Shown: positions 17,563-26,040 of the stretch, piece after piece
How the letters are laid out: the number at the start of each line of letters is the position of its first letter
Numbering within the stretch: the stretch's first letter is position 1
Notes under the pieces: generated by a model
The model's input: only the letters and a program-made list of their open reading frames with translations
What the model was told of the DNA's origin: nothing
The model's database searches: none
Source of the DNA: Periweissella fabalis
GTDB taxonomy: Bacteria > Bacillota > Bacilli > Lactobacillales > Lactobacillaceae
NCBI RefSeq assembly: GCF_012396505.1
Contig: NZ_JAAXPN010000005.1
Coordinates: 1-64,000, forward strand
DNA: 64,000 bases
Direction of reading: 5' to 3'
Position numbers and translations under genes: made by a program

Positions 17563-18522
17563 TTAGTTACCAGCTGGATTAGCAGGTGCTTGTTGTTGTG
17601 CAGCAGCTGAGTTAGGTTGTAAGTATGCTTGTAAAACATTCTTTAAATCGTTATCTTTGATTTGTGGATCAGCTTTCTTAATAACCTTCTTAATTACAGC
17701 AGAAACCTTAGTTTGGTCATTTAAATTAGCAGTTGTAATTTGCTTTTCCAAAGTCTTTTTGATTGCTGGAGTTATCTTTTCTGGTTTATTGTTGTCACTC
17801 TTCATGTAAATTACAAAGTAACCAAATTGTTTTGAAAATACTGGTTCTGTAGTATATTCACCCTTCTTAAGCTTGAAAGCTGCAGCCTTAAAGGCAGGAT
17901 CAGTATTAGTATCAGTATTATCAAATGGTGTGTATAAACCACCATTATTTGCAGTTGATGGGTCAGTTGAGAATTTCTTAGCTAATTTGATAAATTCAGC
18001 TTCTTTGTCACCCTTAGCATTGTTTAAATCGCTAACAACTTGACCGGCTTGTTTTTTACCATCATCGTTGTTTTTCAACAAAATATAACGAACAGTCACT
18101 TTTGGTTGGTAAGCTTTAAACTGTTTATCAAGTTGACTCTTTGTTACTGGTGAGTATGATTGCATTGCAAAGTTTAATAACTTTTGTGTCCGGATATTTT
18201 CTTTTAATGAAGCAGCAGTTAAACCTGATGCTGCAAGTTGTTGTGAGAATTGACTACCATATTGCTTTTTGTAAGTGTTAAATTCAGCATTAACATCCTT
18301 AGCTGAAACTTTCTTACCAAATTGTGCGTCCAAAGCGTTATTAATAATCATAGTTGAAAGTACTTGCTTTCCTGAAGCAGTTGCTTTCAAGCTTGAATAA
18401 TATTCACTTTCGGTAATCTTTTGACCCCCATTAATTGTAGCGATAGTCTTATCACCACAGGCAGCAAGTAACATAGCAGTTGCAACAGCTGCAACACCTA
18501 AAACCGCTTTTTTAAATTTCAT
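17563..18522 (-). CDS. prsA: Foldase lipoprotein PrsA
   Basis: A 319-residue extracellular lipoprotein anchored to the membrane, a parvulin-type peptidyl-prolyl isomerase that helps fold secreted proteins. The signal peptide ends in the lipobox LLAAC (lipidated Cys at about residue 22). The PPIC domain spans about residues 140-235 (VRYILLKNNDDG, FIKLAKKFSTDPSTANNGG, FAVFSKQFGYFV-like end). The C-terminal tail is Ala/Gln-rich (NSAAAQQQAPANPAGN). ATG 18522 is chosen because it begins the signal peptide (MKFKKAVLG); the longer frame adds a nonsense leader. The 170-bp upstream gap holds an extended -10 (TGGTATCAT). Confidence 0.93.
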   Translation of the reverse strand: MKFKKAVLGVAAVATAMLLAACGDKTIATINGGQKITESEYYSSLKATASGKQVLSTMIINNALDAQFGKKVSAKDVNAEFNTYKKQYGSQFSQQLAASGLTAASLKENIRTQKLLNFAMQSYSPVTKSQLDKQFKAYQPKVTVRYILLKNNDDGKKQAGQVVSDLNNAKGDKEAEFIKLAKKFSTDPSTANNGGLYTPFDNTDTNTDPAFKAAAFKLKKGEYTTEPVFSKQFGYFVIYMKSDNNKPEKITPAIKKTLEKQITTANLNDQTKVSAVIKKVIKKADPQIKDNDLKNVLQAYLQPNSAAAQQQAPANPAGN

Positions 18523-18661
18523 TATAACGACACATCCTTTTCTAAAATAATCAATATACTTTAATGATACCATATTTCTATCACAATATTAGATTTTATT
18601 GTAAGAAAATTAATTGAAGATTAAACATTTTCTATGCAATTTTTGTACATTATATACAACA

Positions 18662-18704
18662 AAAAAGATATTAAATAGCGTCACATACCTATCTAATACC
18701 TTTT
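18662..18704 (-). terminator. Terminator after yibF
   Basis: On the minus strand AAAAGGTATTAGATAG pairs with CTATTTAATATCTTTT with two mismatches, followed by TTTTTT. It separates yibEF from prsA. Confidence 0.8.
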
Positions 18705-18744
18705 ATACTCTATCATATTAATTATTTAATTACTAATAATTGCA

Positions 18745-19509
18745 TTAAACTTTACTTTTAGATTGCCGTTGTAAATCCAATTTCATAAACCATGCGGTAC
18801 ATGGTACTGCTAAAATTACAGCAATCATTGAAAAGATAAGTAGTAAAAACTCTGATACAAAAATTTTAGCATTAATCATATCTGCAAAGCCATAATTCAA
18901 ACGAATAAACCAAATGCTTAACCCTAAAAAGCTTCCCATAAAGCCAAAAAATAAAGTATTAATCGCAGTTGATATGATTTGTTGCCCAATGTGCATTCCA
19001 TGGCCAAATAATTTGCTTGTCGGAATATCTGGACTGTCACTAATTAATTCTTGCATCCCAGCAGCAACAGCCATTGCTGCTTCTGCAATTGCTCCAAGTG
19101 TACTAAGAATAGTCGCTACAATTGTAATTTGTAAAAAGTTAATCCCAATATTTAAAGATAAGCCTTCGAGTGCATCTGAATCTTCATTGGCAAATCCTTG
19201 CACCGTCGCAAAGTGCTCAACTGGTACAATAATTGCAATCAACATTAACATAATTACAACCCCTGTGGCAAATGCTACTCGCGTTACTTGATCATTATCG
19301 TCACTTAGGAAAATCGTCATGGCTAAAATAATCACACCTGTAATCGTAACCACTATTAATGGCGAAAAGCCCCATGCAATTAAAGTAATCGTTAAAAATA
19401 GCCAGAAAAAATTAAATACTAAACTAACAATTGCTTCTAGCCCCATTTTGCCACCTATTAGGATCAATAGCAGTGCTAGAATAATAAATAAAGCCGTCAT
19501 TGTACTCAT
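18745..19509 (-). CDS. yibF: YibE/F family membrane protein (YibF-like)
   Basis: A 254-residue polytopic membrane protein, about six to seven segments, of the YibE/F family. It shares with its neighbour the pattern ATILSTLGAIAEAAMAVAAGMQEL and a later PNIPTSKLFGHGMHIGQ-like block found in both members of the pair. The ATG overlaps the yibE stop codon (TAATG), implying translational coupling. The physiological role and any substrate are unknown. Terminator lies downstream. Confidence 0.85.
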   Translation of the reverse strand: MSTMTALFIILALLLILIGGKMGLEAIVSLVFNFFWLFLTITLIAWGFSPLIVVTITGVIILAMTIFLSDDNDQVTRVAFATGVVIMLMLIAIIVPVEHFATVQGFANEDSDALEGLSLNIGINFLQITIVATILSTLGAIAEAAMAVAAGMQELISDSPDIPTSKLFGHGMHIGQQIISTAINTLFFGFMGSFLGLSIWFIRLNYGFADMINAKIFVSEFLLLIFSMIAVILAVPCTAWFMKLDLQRQSKSKV

Positions 19510-20633
19510 TAGGCAACCTCCTTATTACGTATGAAGAAAGCTGCTAGGCCACTTGCAATTGGTACTGCTAGTACAATTCCAATCCCAGCAATAGTTGTTT
19601 GTACCATCCCTAAAACCATATTAATTTCAATTGTATAGCCCCATGTATTCCCATTACGCAAATAGAGTAAACTCATAGCAAATGTTTCAGAAATAAAGAT
19701 TAAGAATAAGACACTGGTTAACGCTCCCATAATTGAACGTCCTACCCCTAAACCAGCATTAAATAAGTTACGCCGAGAAACTTCTGGATGTGCCTCTTGA
19801 ATTTCAAATTGTGTTGCAATGATATCAGTTGATGCATCCATAATTGCTCCCAAGGCTGCCAAGAATGCTTCTGCTAAAAAGATTGGTTGTGGTAATTGAG
19901 TAATATAATCCATTAATTCAAATTCTAAACCACGTTGATGGGTAAGGCTCATAACAATATTGGCGATTATTAAGGCAACTACACTACTCAATAAAGTTGC
20001 CGTCAATGTAATTGCCATTTTTTTATTCCACCCTAAGGCCAGACTTAAGGTAACAAACGCCATTAAAATACCAACACTACTAAATAAAAAAACAACATTA
20101 ATATTTGTTACATTTAAATCAAGCTTAATTGCCAAATATAGTAAAGTAACGTTAATTATGACACTTATTAACGTCATTAATCCTGGTAGCCGCATTAGCA
20201 TTAATAATAAGCTAACCGTAATCCAAGCCATTAAGGCAACCAAAGTATCGCGTTTTTGACCAATAATACTAATATCATTACCCGCCTCGTGATTTAAAAA
20301 TAGTTGTTGCCCTGGGCGGTATGCTTGATTTAAACCACCACTTTTAAAATAGTTATTTTTAACTTTAACTTTTTGGCCGTGACGATCTCCATTTAAAATT
20401 TTAATTCTTAATACCTGTGTAATAGAGTAATCAACGTTATTAAATTGATCAGTCGTTTTTTGTTTACTTTGCTGCGTTGCAGTTTCCACTACCCCAACAA
20501 TATGATTTTGGTATAATGGTGCATCATAACGGGTCAAAAATACCCCTACCCCCATTAATATGATAATAATATACATTAAAAGTTGCCGTATTGAATTAGG
20601 CCGTAGATAATTAATTACATTCTGTTTGATCAT
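19509..20633 (-). CDS. yibE: YibE/F family membrane protein (YibE-like)
   Basis: A 374-residue membrane protein. One N-terminal membrane segment (LLMYIIIILMGVGVFL) is followed by an extracytoplasmic beta-rich domain of about 90 residues (VVETATQQSKQKTTDQ, VLRIKILNGDRHGQKVKV) and then about seven further segments. The conserved stretch AEAFLAALGAIMDASTDIIATQ parallels yibF. AAGGAG lies 6 nt before the ATG. First gene of a two-gene operon. Function unknown; the pair may form one complex. Confidence 0.85.
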   Translation of the reverse strand: MIKQNVINYLRPNSIRQLLMYIIIILMGVGVFLTRYDAPLYQNHIVGVVETATQQSKQKTTDQFNNVDYSITQVLRIKILNGDRHGQKVKVKNNYFKSGGLNQAYRPGQQLFLNHEAGNDISIIGQKRDTLVALMAWITVSLLLMLMRLPGLMTLISVIINVTLLYLAIKLDLNVTNINVVFLFSSVGILMAFVTLSLALGWNKKMAITLTATLLSSVVALIIANIVMSLTHQRGLEFELMDYITQLPQPIFLAEAFLAALGAIMDASTDIIATQFEIQEAHPEVSRRNLFNAGLGVGRSIMGALTSVLFLIFISETFAMSLLYLRNGNTWGYTIEINMVLGMVQTTIAGIGIVLAVPIASGLAAFFIRNKEVA

Positions 20634-20653
20634 TTGGTCTCCTTAATAAACAC

Positions 20654-20684
20654 AGAAAAGTGATGGCTTCGCCACCACTTTTCT
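20654..20684. terminator. Probable terminator after dnaI
   Basis: AGAAAAGTG-TGGC stem closed by a short TTC loop, paired with GCCA-CACTTTTCT across one mismatch. The T-run is stronger on the plus strand than on the minus strand that needs it. Confidence 0.65.
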
Positions 20685-20704
20685 TTTTACCAATATTAAA
20701 AATA

Positions 20705-21643
20705 TTAAACATCTAGACGCCGATTATGACCATTCATAAAAACTTCTTTAGCTAAAAAACGTACTCGCTGCATTAAACGTTCCGCTTTAACCGGTTCAAC
20801 TGCTTGTTTAGTTTCCGCTAGATGTTCATGTTCTAATTGCTTTAAATCAAAATTTGATGTAAAAAATGTAGCTAATTCATTTTGCATTCGATATTCCAAA
20901 ATAACACCCAAAACATCGTCACGAATCCAAGCACTCATTGATTCTGCGCCAATATCATCAATAATTAAAACTGGGCTTTCCTTAATAACTTGAATTTGTT
21001 CAAGTGTATTAGTTTCTTTATTGGCAATTGAATTACGCATTTCAACTGCAAATGTCGGAAAATGAACCATTGTAACACCAAGCCCATGATCAGCTAATTC
21101 ATTAGCTAATGCACCCATTAAGTAGGTTTTACCAATACCATAATTACCGTAAAGATACATCCCCTGATGGTATTGATTAGGCTTAGCTAGATAATTCTCA
21201 ATCCATGTAACTAATTGACCAACAATTGGCTGGCGACTTACATCCAAATCAAAATTATCAAAACTGGCTTGCCGAATCGTTTTAGGCATATTAATTGCCT
21301 TAATCCTAGCTTGGCGTTTACGTAACTTATCTGCCATAATTGCTTGTTGCGTTGGCCGATAAACAACAGTTGCATAACCTTGTTCTAACCGTAACTCAGG
21401 TACATATCCAGGTGCAATGGTTTGTTTACCTTGTGCCAAGTTATTTTTTTGTTTAACGAATTCAAAAATCTTTGCGGCCGATTTTTCAAAGAAATCATGT
21501 GGTAATTCAACTGATTGTGCTGCTAAAAACGCCTGAACTTCTGGATTATTAAAAGCCTCTTGTAATGCTGCTTGCACAACTGCACCATGCTCTTTATGGG
21601 TAGCTAAATACCCACGTAATTTAGCACCTAAATCTTCCATCAT
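20705..21643 (-). CDS. dnaI: Primosomal protein DnaI (helicase loader)
   Basis: A 312-residue AAA+ ATPase that loads the replicative helicase together with DnaB and DnaD. The N-terminal helical region (about 1-130) is followed by the ATPase: Walker A GNYGIGKTYLMGALA, Walker B VLIIDDIGAES, and sensor residues in FFTSNFDLKQLE. Full length. The start ATG overlaps the dnaB stop codon by 4 nt (ATGA), with GGAGG upstream inside dnaB. Confidence 0.93.
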   Translation of the reverse strand: MMEDLGAKLRGYLATHKEHGAVVQAALQEAFNNPEVQAFLAAQSVELPHDFFEKSAAKIFEFVKQKNNLAQGKQTIAPGYVPELRLEQGYATVVYRPTQQAIMADKLRKRQARIKAINMPKTIRQASFDNFDLDVSRQPIVGQLVTWIENYLAKPNQYHQGMYLYGNYGIGKTYLMGALANELADHGLGVTMVHFPTFAVEMRNSIANKETNTLEQIQVIKESPVLIIDDIGAESMSAWIRDDVLGVILEYRMQNELATFFTSNFDLKQLEHEHLAETKQAVEPVKAERLMQRVRFLAKEVFMNGHNRRLDV

Positions 21644-23037
21644 CCTTGCCCTCCTCGCACTTTATCTTGTTGAAGCCGACTTTTTTTGAGACGATTAAGA
21701 CTTGCCTTAGTGGCAGCTAATTCGCTAGCTGTAACTTTAGGTGCCGGTGTATCTACATAGGTTGGCTTCGTTTCAACTTTTTTATTAGCACGACCAGTTG
21801 CATACCTTTTTGTTACTTTGTTTTGCTGTTCACGTTGGAACTTACCCAAAAATTTTAATGCCTTTAATGCATCAGTAATACGATTTTGACTTAAAGTATT
21901 AGCAATACTATTAAAATATGCCCGGTTGATATTGTCACGACCTAATGTGATTAATACATAAAAAATTAAGATATTTACAACTTCCAATGGTAAAACGTTC
22001 GCCTCAATTACATCGGTAATTGTCTTAACCTCATTAGTAGTTGGAAAACCATGTTTTTCTTCTTTAATACTTTGTAAAAATTCACGAGGCTTTAATTCCT
22101 GAGCGTTTCGTAAAACAGTTTGAACAGCAACCGGTAATGAACTAATTTCATTTTCACTAAGGCTTGTACTTGATGATACATCAACTTTATTTGTTTCTAT
22201 GCCTTGTTTATTTTGTGGACGATAAGCTTCAATAACTTGCTGTTTAAGTAAATCATCATTAATTTCAAAAGTATCAAATGTCATTGTTCTACGGATATAT
22301 TTACTTAATTCCAATTCATTAATACCCATGGTTTGATGAAGTGCAAATAACATATTCCTTTTAAGTTCTAATGTTTTTCGATTAATTCCTGTATTTTGCA
22401 AACTATCGACTAATAATTCAAAATCAAAAGTTGCTTTATTTTTAGTAACTATTTCATCATATGCAATTGTGGCATTTGTTTGCCGTTGCACAGGATTAGT
22501 TGGCAAATCTGCTACCGTTTTAAATGCTTCTGAATTAATATTAAAAACATCGGTAATTTTTTGGGAGATATTTTCGCCGTCAATCTTAGCTAATTGGCGC
22601 AATTGGAAACGTTGTTGTAATTTTTGATAGTAGCTACTTTCAACGGCACTTAGCAGTAAGACACTCATCAATTCATCAGTAAAAAATTGCTGTGGCTGTA
22701 GTGGTGCATGCATTTCGTACACATAATATTCACCTAAAGTATCAACATTGTGCCATGTTTGCATTAAATTAACCGCCTCTAAACGGCCACGTGCAATTAC
22801 TATTGCTTGTGGTGATAAATTAACGATATTCATCAGTGTGGTGTGTAAAATTCGCTCTGAGAGTAGTGGCTTTTGGTCAATTAAATTCCACAATGTATTT
22901 AATAAAACCATTGCCTCTGGGCCAATAATTGGTTGATAAAGGGCTGTAATAATTGACTGATCATAGTCTGTCAACTTAGCACCTTCAGATAAAATAAAGC
23001 CACTCATCGGATTGAGCTGTTGTTTAAAATCAGTCAT
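21640..23037 (-). CDS. dnaB: Replication initiation and membrane attachment protein DnaB
   Basis: A 465-residue Firmicutes DnaB (not the helicase), part of the DnaB-DnaD-DnaI helicase-loading pathway at origins and stalled forks. Helical N-terminal domain (about 1-150, YDQSIITALYQPIIGPEAMVL) and a DnaD/DnaB C-terminal module (about 320-430, PLEVVNILIFYVLITLGRDN, ADALKALKFLGKFQ-like). The tail is basic. It starts 17 nt after nrdR and overlaps dnaI, giving the conserved nrdR-dnaB-dnaI operon. Confidence 0.92.
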   Translation of the reverse strand: MTDFKQQLNPMSGFILSEGAKLTDYDQSIITALYQPIIGPEAMVLLNTLWNLIDQKPLLSERILHTTLMNIVNLSPQAIVIARGRLEAVNLMQTWHNVDTLGEYYVYEMHAPLQPQQFFTDELMSVLLLSAVESSYYQKLQQRFQLRQLAKIDGENISQKITDVFNINSEAFKTVADLPTNPVQRQTNATIAYDEIVTKNKATFDFELLVDSLQNTGINRKTLELKRNMLFALHQTMGINELELSKYIRRTMTFDTFEINDDLLKQQVIEAYRPQNKQGIETNKVDVSSSTSLSENEISSLPVAVQTVLRNAQELKPREFLQSIKEEKHGFPTTNEVKTITDVIEANVLPLEVVNILIFYVLITLGRDNINRAYFNSIANTLSQNRITDALKALKFLGKFQREQQNKVTKRYATGRANKKVETKPTYVDTPAPKVTASELAATKASLNRLKKSRLQQDKVRGGQG

Positions 23038-23054
23038 TAATACTCCTTAAATTA

Positions 23055-23510
23055 TTATTTTTCGTCAATAATGTCATGTAGCTCATGTAAAAATACTTCG
23101 AGACTATCGAAGTGTTTGTAAACACTTGAGAAGCGAATATAAGCCACTTTGTCAATATCTTTAAGGTACTTAAGTGCATATTCACCGATAATTTGACTAG
23201 TTACTTCACTCTCGCCAAGTTTACGTAAATCTTTTTCAACTTGTGCTACTACTTGCATTAATTGATCACTTTTAATTGGACGTTTTTCTGCCGCTCGAAT
23301 TAAACCACGTAGTAATTTATCACCGTTAAATTCTTCACGTGTACCATCATTTTTAATTACAAACAGCCGCGTCATCTCGAGCCGCTCAAATGTTGTAAAA
23401 CGTGTACCACAATTAGGGCATTCACGACGACGACGAATCGCACGACCTTCATCAGCCGGGCGACTATCTACAACCCGCGAATCATTAAAATGACAATTAG
23501 GACATTGCAT
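23055..23510 (-). CDS. nrdR: Transcriptional repressor NrdR
   Basis: A 151-residue repressor of ribonucleotide reductase genes that senses dATP/ATP. The zinc ribbon is MQCPNCHFNDSRVVDSR...CPNCGTRFTTFER (four cysteines, residues 3-34), followed by the ATP-cone (about 49-139, VIKNDGTREEFNGDKLLRGL). Length is typical. An extended -10 promoter (TGTTATAAT, -10 at 23573-23568) lies upstream. No ribonucleotide reductase genes are in the window. Confidence 0.96.
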   Translation of the reverse strand: MQCPNCHFNDSRVVDSRPADEGRAIRRRRECPNCGTRFTTFERLEMTRLFVIKNDGTREEFNGDKLLRGLIRAAEKRPIKSDQLMQVVAQVEKDLRKLGESEVTSQIIGEYALKYLKDIDKVAYIRFSSVYKHFDSLEVFLHELHDIIDEK

Positions 23511-23567
23511 GCGTTACTACCTTTCTTTCAGGAAAATATTGGGGCTTTTAAACGCCACATTTATTAA

Positions 23568-23576
23568 ATTATAACA
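23568..23576 (-). promoter_or_regulatory. Extended -10 promoter of nrdR-dnaB-dnaI
   Basis: TG-T-TATAAT on the minus strand, about 58 bp before the nrdR start codon. The -35 region is weak. Confidence 0.5.
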
Positions 23577-23667
23577 GAAATTTCGATAGCGATATATCTA
23601 AATAGCACTGTAGAAACACGTAATTATTTATTTAATAAGTTAACTAACCTCAAAATCCAAGAAAATA

Positions 23668-23700
23668 AAAACGAGTTTGGCTAAGCCAAACTCGTTTTTT
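23668..23700. terminator. Terminator at the end of the pyr operon
   Basis: A perfect 15-bp stem (AAAAACGAGTTTGGC / GCCAAACTCGTTTTT) with a 3-nt loop, 4 bp after the pyrD stop codon. Confidence 0.95.
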
Positions 23701-23703
23701 AAT

Positions 23704-24639
23704 TTAGAAATCTTGAACTTTACCACGGAAGTCTTCAATTGAAGTGTAACCTTTTTCCGCCATAATTGTAGCTAATTCATCAGTTAAGCGTTGGAAAATA
23801 CCAACCCCTTCATGTAATAAAGCGGTCCCAACACTAACCATGTCAGCACCACACAATAAGTGCATGAAGACGTCCTTACCACTCGTTACCCCACCGGTAC
23901 CAATAATTTTGATACTTGGGTTTAAGCGTTGGCGGAACGCACGGACATTGGCCAAAGCAGTTGGCAAAATCATCGCGCCACCAAGACCACCGAAACCTTG
24001 TTTAGGCTTGATAACAACTTTTTCAGTATCAATATCAATCCATAAACCATTTCCCACTGAATTAACGGTGTTAATGTGCGTTAATGGGTATTTGTTTAAG
24101 ATGGCCGCCATTTGATCAAAGTGCACCAAATCAAAGTATGGTGGTAATTTAACCCCTAATGGCTTCGTGTAAAAACTGAAAATTTCGGCTAAAAGTGCAT
24201 CCGTTTCTTCAAAATCATAGGCAACTTGTGGCTTACCAATCACATTTGGACATGACAAGTTAAGTTCCGTTAAACCAGTGTATTCACTAGCTTGAATTTT
24301 GTGGAGTAATTCAATATTGTCAGACATTTGTAATCCGGCAACTGATAAAATCGTTGGCTTAGCATGTTCCCTCGTTACATAGTCCAAGTAGTATGGAAAA
24401 CCGGCATTTGGTAAGCCCATTGAGTTAATTGAACCATGTTCCAATTGGTAGTAGCGTGGTTGGGGATTCCCCTCACGTTGTTGTGGTGTGGCACTCTTAG
24501 TGACAACCCCACCAGTACATGCTGCGTTAATCATTTCGTCCATTTCAGCAACTGTCATACAGTTAACCCCAGACGCATTCAAGAAAATACTTGGAAATTC
24601 TACACTTGCCATCGTTGTTTTAAAATCAATTGCCATCAT
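23704..24639 (-). CDS. pyrD: Dihydroorotate dehydrogenase, class 1A (fumarate type)
   Basis: A 311-residue FMN enzyme that oxidises dihydroorotate to orotate. The active-site base is Cys in [13 protein letters not shown], which marks class 1 enzymes. The whole sequence ([64 protein letters not shown]) follows Lactococcus PyrDA closely, so it should use fumarate. In agreement, no pyrK electron-transfer gene is in the operon. Start ATG 24639 or 24636, behind GGGAG; the TTG at 24651 is within the ribosome binding site. Last gene of the operon. Confidence 0.93.
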   Translation of the reverse strand: MMAIDFKTTMASVEFPSIFLNASGVNCMTVAEMDEMINAACTGGVVTKSATPQQREGNPQPRYYQLEHGSINSMGLPNAGFPYYLDYVTREHAKPTILSVAGLQMSDNIELLHKIQASEYTGLTELNLSCPNVIGKPQVAYDFEETDALLAEIFSFYTKPLGVKLPPYFDLVHFDQMAAILNKYPLTHINTVNSVGNGLWIDIDTEKVVIKPKQGFGGLGGAMILPTALANVRAFRQRLNPSIKIIGTGGVTSGKDVFMHLLCGADMVSVGTALLHEGVGIFQRLTDELATIMAEKGYTSIEDFRGKVQDF

Positions 24640-24659
24640 TAAATCTCCCAATTTTGATA

Positions 24660-25298
24660 TTATTTTGCTAATTCATTACGCCAGTTAGTTAACATTTCAA
24701 CATCATCATGTGAAACGTAATCTTCATTGGCCGCGGTGTTAATTAAGTTTGAGTAGTTAGTTACTGCAAAGTATTCTAAACCTTGTGCGGCAAAATTTTC
24801 ATCCGCTTTTGGTAATTCGTAAGTAAAGATGGCGGCCACCCCGAGCATGTTGCCACCTTCAGCAGTCACTGCCTTGGCTGCTCCAAGGACCGAGCCACCC
24901 GTTGAGATTAAATCATCAATCAAAACAACTTTTTTATCAGTAACATCGTAACCTTCAAGTTGCTTTTTAGCACCGTGATCCTTAGGTTGGGCGCGCACAT
25001 AAATCATTGGTAAATCAAGAATATCGGCTACTAAAGCGGCGTGAGGAATTCCAGCCGTTGCCACACCCCCAATAACTTCAACATCCGGGAATTTATTCTT
25101 AATCAACGTTGCCAACCCTTGAGCGATAATTGATCGCACTTTAGGGTAACCAATTGTTTGACGATTATCCGTATAAATCGGGCTCTTAATACCTGAAGCC
25201 CAAGTAAATGGATCGTTTGGTTGTAACTTAACGGCACCAATTTCTAATAAACCAGCTGAAATTTCAGTGGCGATTGCATTTAAATCAACGTTGCTCAT
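24660..25298 (-). CDS. pyrE: Orotate phosphoribosyltransferase
   Basis: A 212-residue enzyme joining orotate to PRPP to give OMP. The PRPP motif is [31 protein letters not shown] and [17 protein letters not shown] are further family blocks. Start ATG 25298 has GAGGAG 7 nt upstream, located inside the end of pyrF; the stop of pyrF is one base away. The longer reading frame would start inside that site. Confidence 0.95.
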   Translation of the reverse strand: MSNVDLNAIATEISAGLLEIGAVKLQPNDPFTWASGIKSPIYTDNRQTIGYPKVRSIIAQGLATLIKNKFPDVEVIGGVATAGIPHAALVADILDLPMIYVRAQPKDHGAKKQLEGYDVTDKKVVLIDDLISTGGSVLGAAKAVTAEGGNMLGVAAIFTYELPKADENFAAQGLEYFAVTNYSNLINTAANEDYVSHDDVEMLTNWRNELAK

Positions 25299-25299
25299 C

Positions 25300-26013
25300 T
25301 TACTTCTCCTCAAATTCTGTTAATACTTGTTGGTAGGCTTGGCGCATGTCGTGGGCTTGAGTAATTGAACGGCCAACCACAATCCCATCACTACTAAATT
25401 CGGCAGCACGTTTTGGTGTCACCACACGTTTTTGATCAGACGCATCATCCCCGGCTAAGCGAATTCCTGGGGTAATAACTTTAAACTCAGGCTTTACATT
25501 GTCATGAATAAGTTGTGCTTCAAAGGCTGAAGCAACTACACCATCGGCACCTGAAGCAGCTGCAATCCGTGCTAAATGAATCACAGAATCTTGCAATGAC
25601 ATGCTAATCCCCTGTGTGTATTGCACATCAGCTTCAGAAAATGAGGTTAATTGCGTAATTGCAAGTAACATTGGTGTTACTTTGCCAATTTCAGCAGCAC
25701 CGGCTTGTAAACCACGTTTAGCAGCTTCAATCATCGCGGGTCCACCAGCGGCGTGAACCGTCACAATATCAACGCCTAACTTTCCAATTTGGAAAGCAGC
25801 ATGCTCTACTGTATTAGGAATATCATACATCTTTACATCAAGGAAAATCTTCACATTAAGTTGTTTTAATTCCTTCACGAATTCAGGGCCATAAGCGTAA
25901 AACATTTCCATTCCAATTTTAACGAAAACATTTTCGTAGTTAGCCAATTGTTCTACACATGCAAAGGCGGCGGCTTTATTATCAAAATCTAGGGCTACAA
26001 TAACCGGTTTCAT
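25300..26013 (-). CDS. pyrF: Orotidine 5'-phosphate decarboxylase
   Basis: A 237-residue TIM-barrel enzyme, the last step to UMP. The catalytic Lys-Asp set is in KIFLDVKMYDIPNTV; VALDFDNKAAAF opens the barrel, TVHAAGGPAMIEAA, and the phosphate site GIRLAGDDASDQKRVVTP and GIVVGRSITQA close it. Full length. Preceded by GAGGAAAA. It lies 27 nt after carB in the operon. Confidence 0.95.
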   Translation of the reverse strand: MKPVIVALDFDNKAAAFACVEQLANYENVFVKIGMEMFYAYGPEFVKELKQLNVKIFLDVKMYDIPNTVEHAAFQIGKLGVDIVTVHAAGGPAMIEAAKRGLQAGAAEIGKVTPMLLAITQLTSFSEADVQYTQGISMSLQDSVIHLARIAAASGADGVVASAFEAQLIHDNVKPEFKVITPGIRLAGDDASDQKRVVTPKRAAEFSSDGIVVGRSITQAHDMRQAYQQVLTEFEEK

Positions 26014-26040
26014 GAATATTTTCCTCGTTTAACTTATTTC

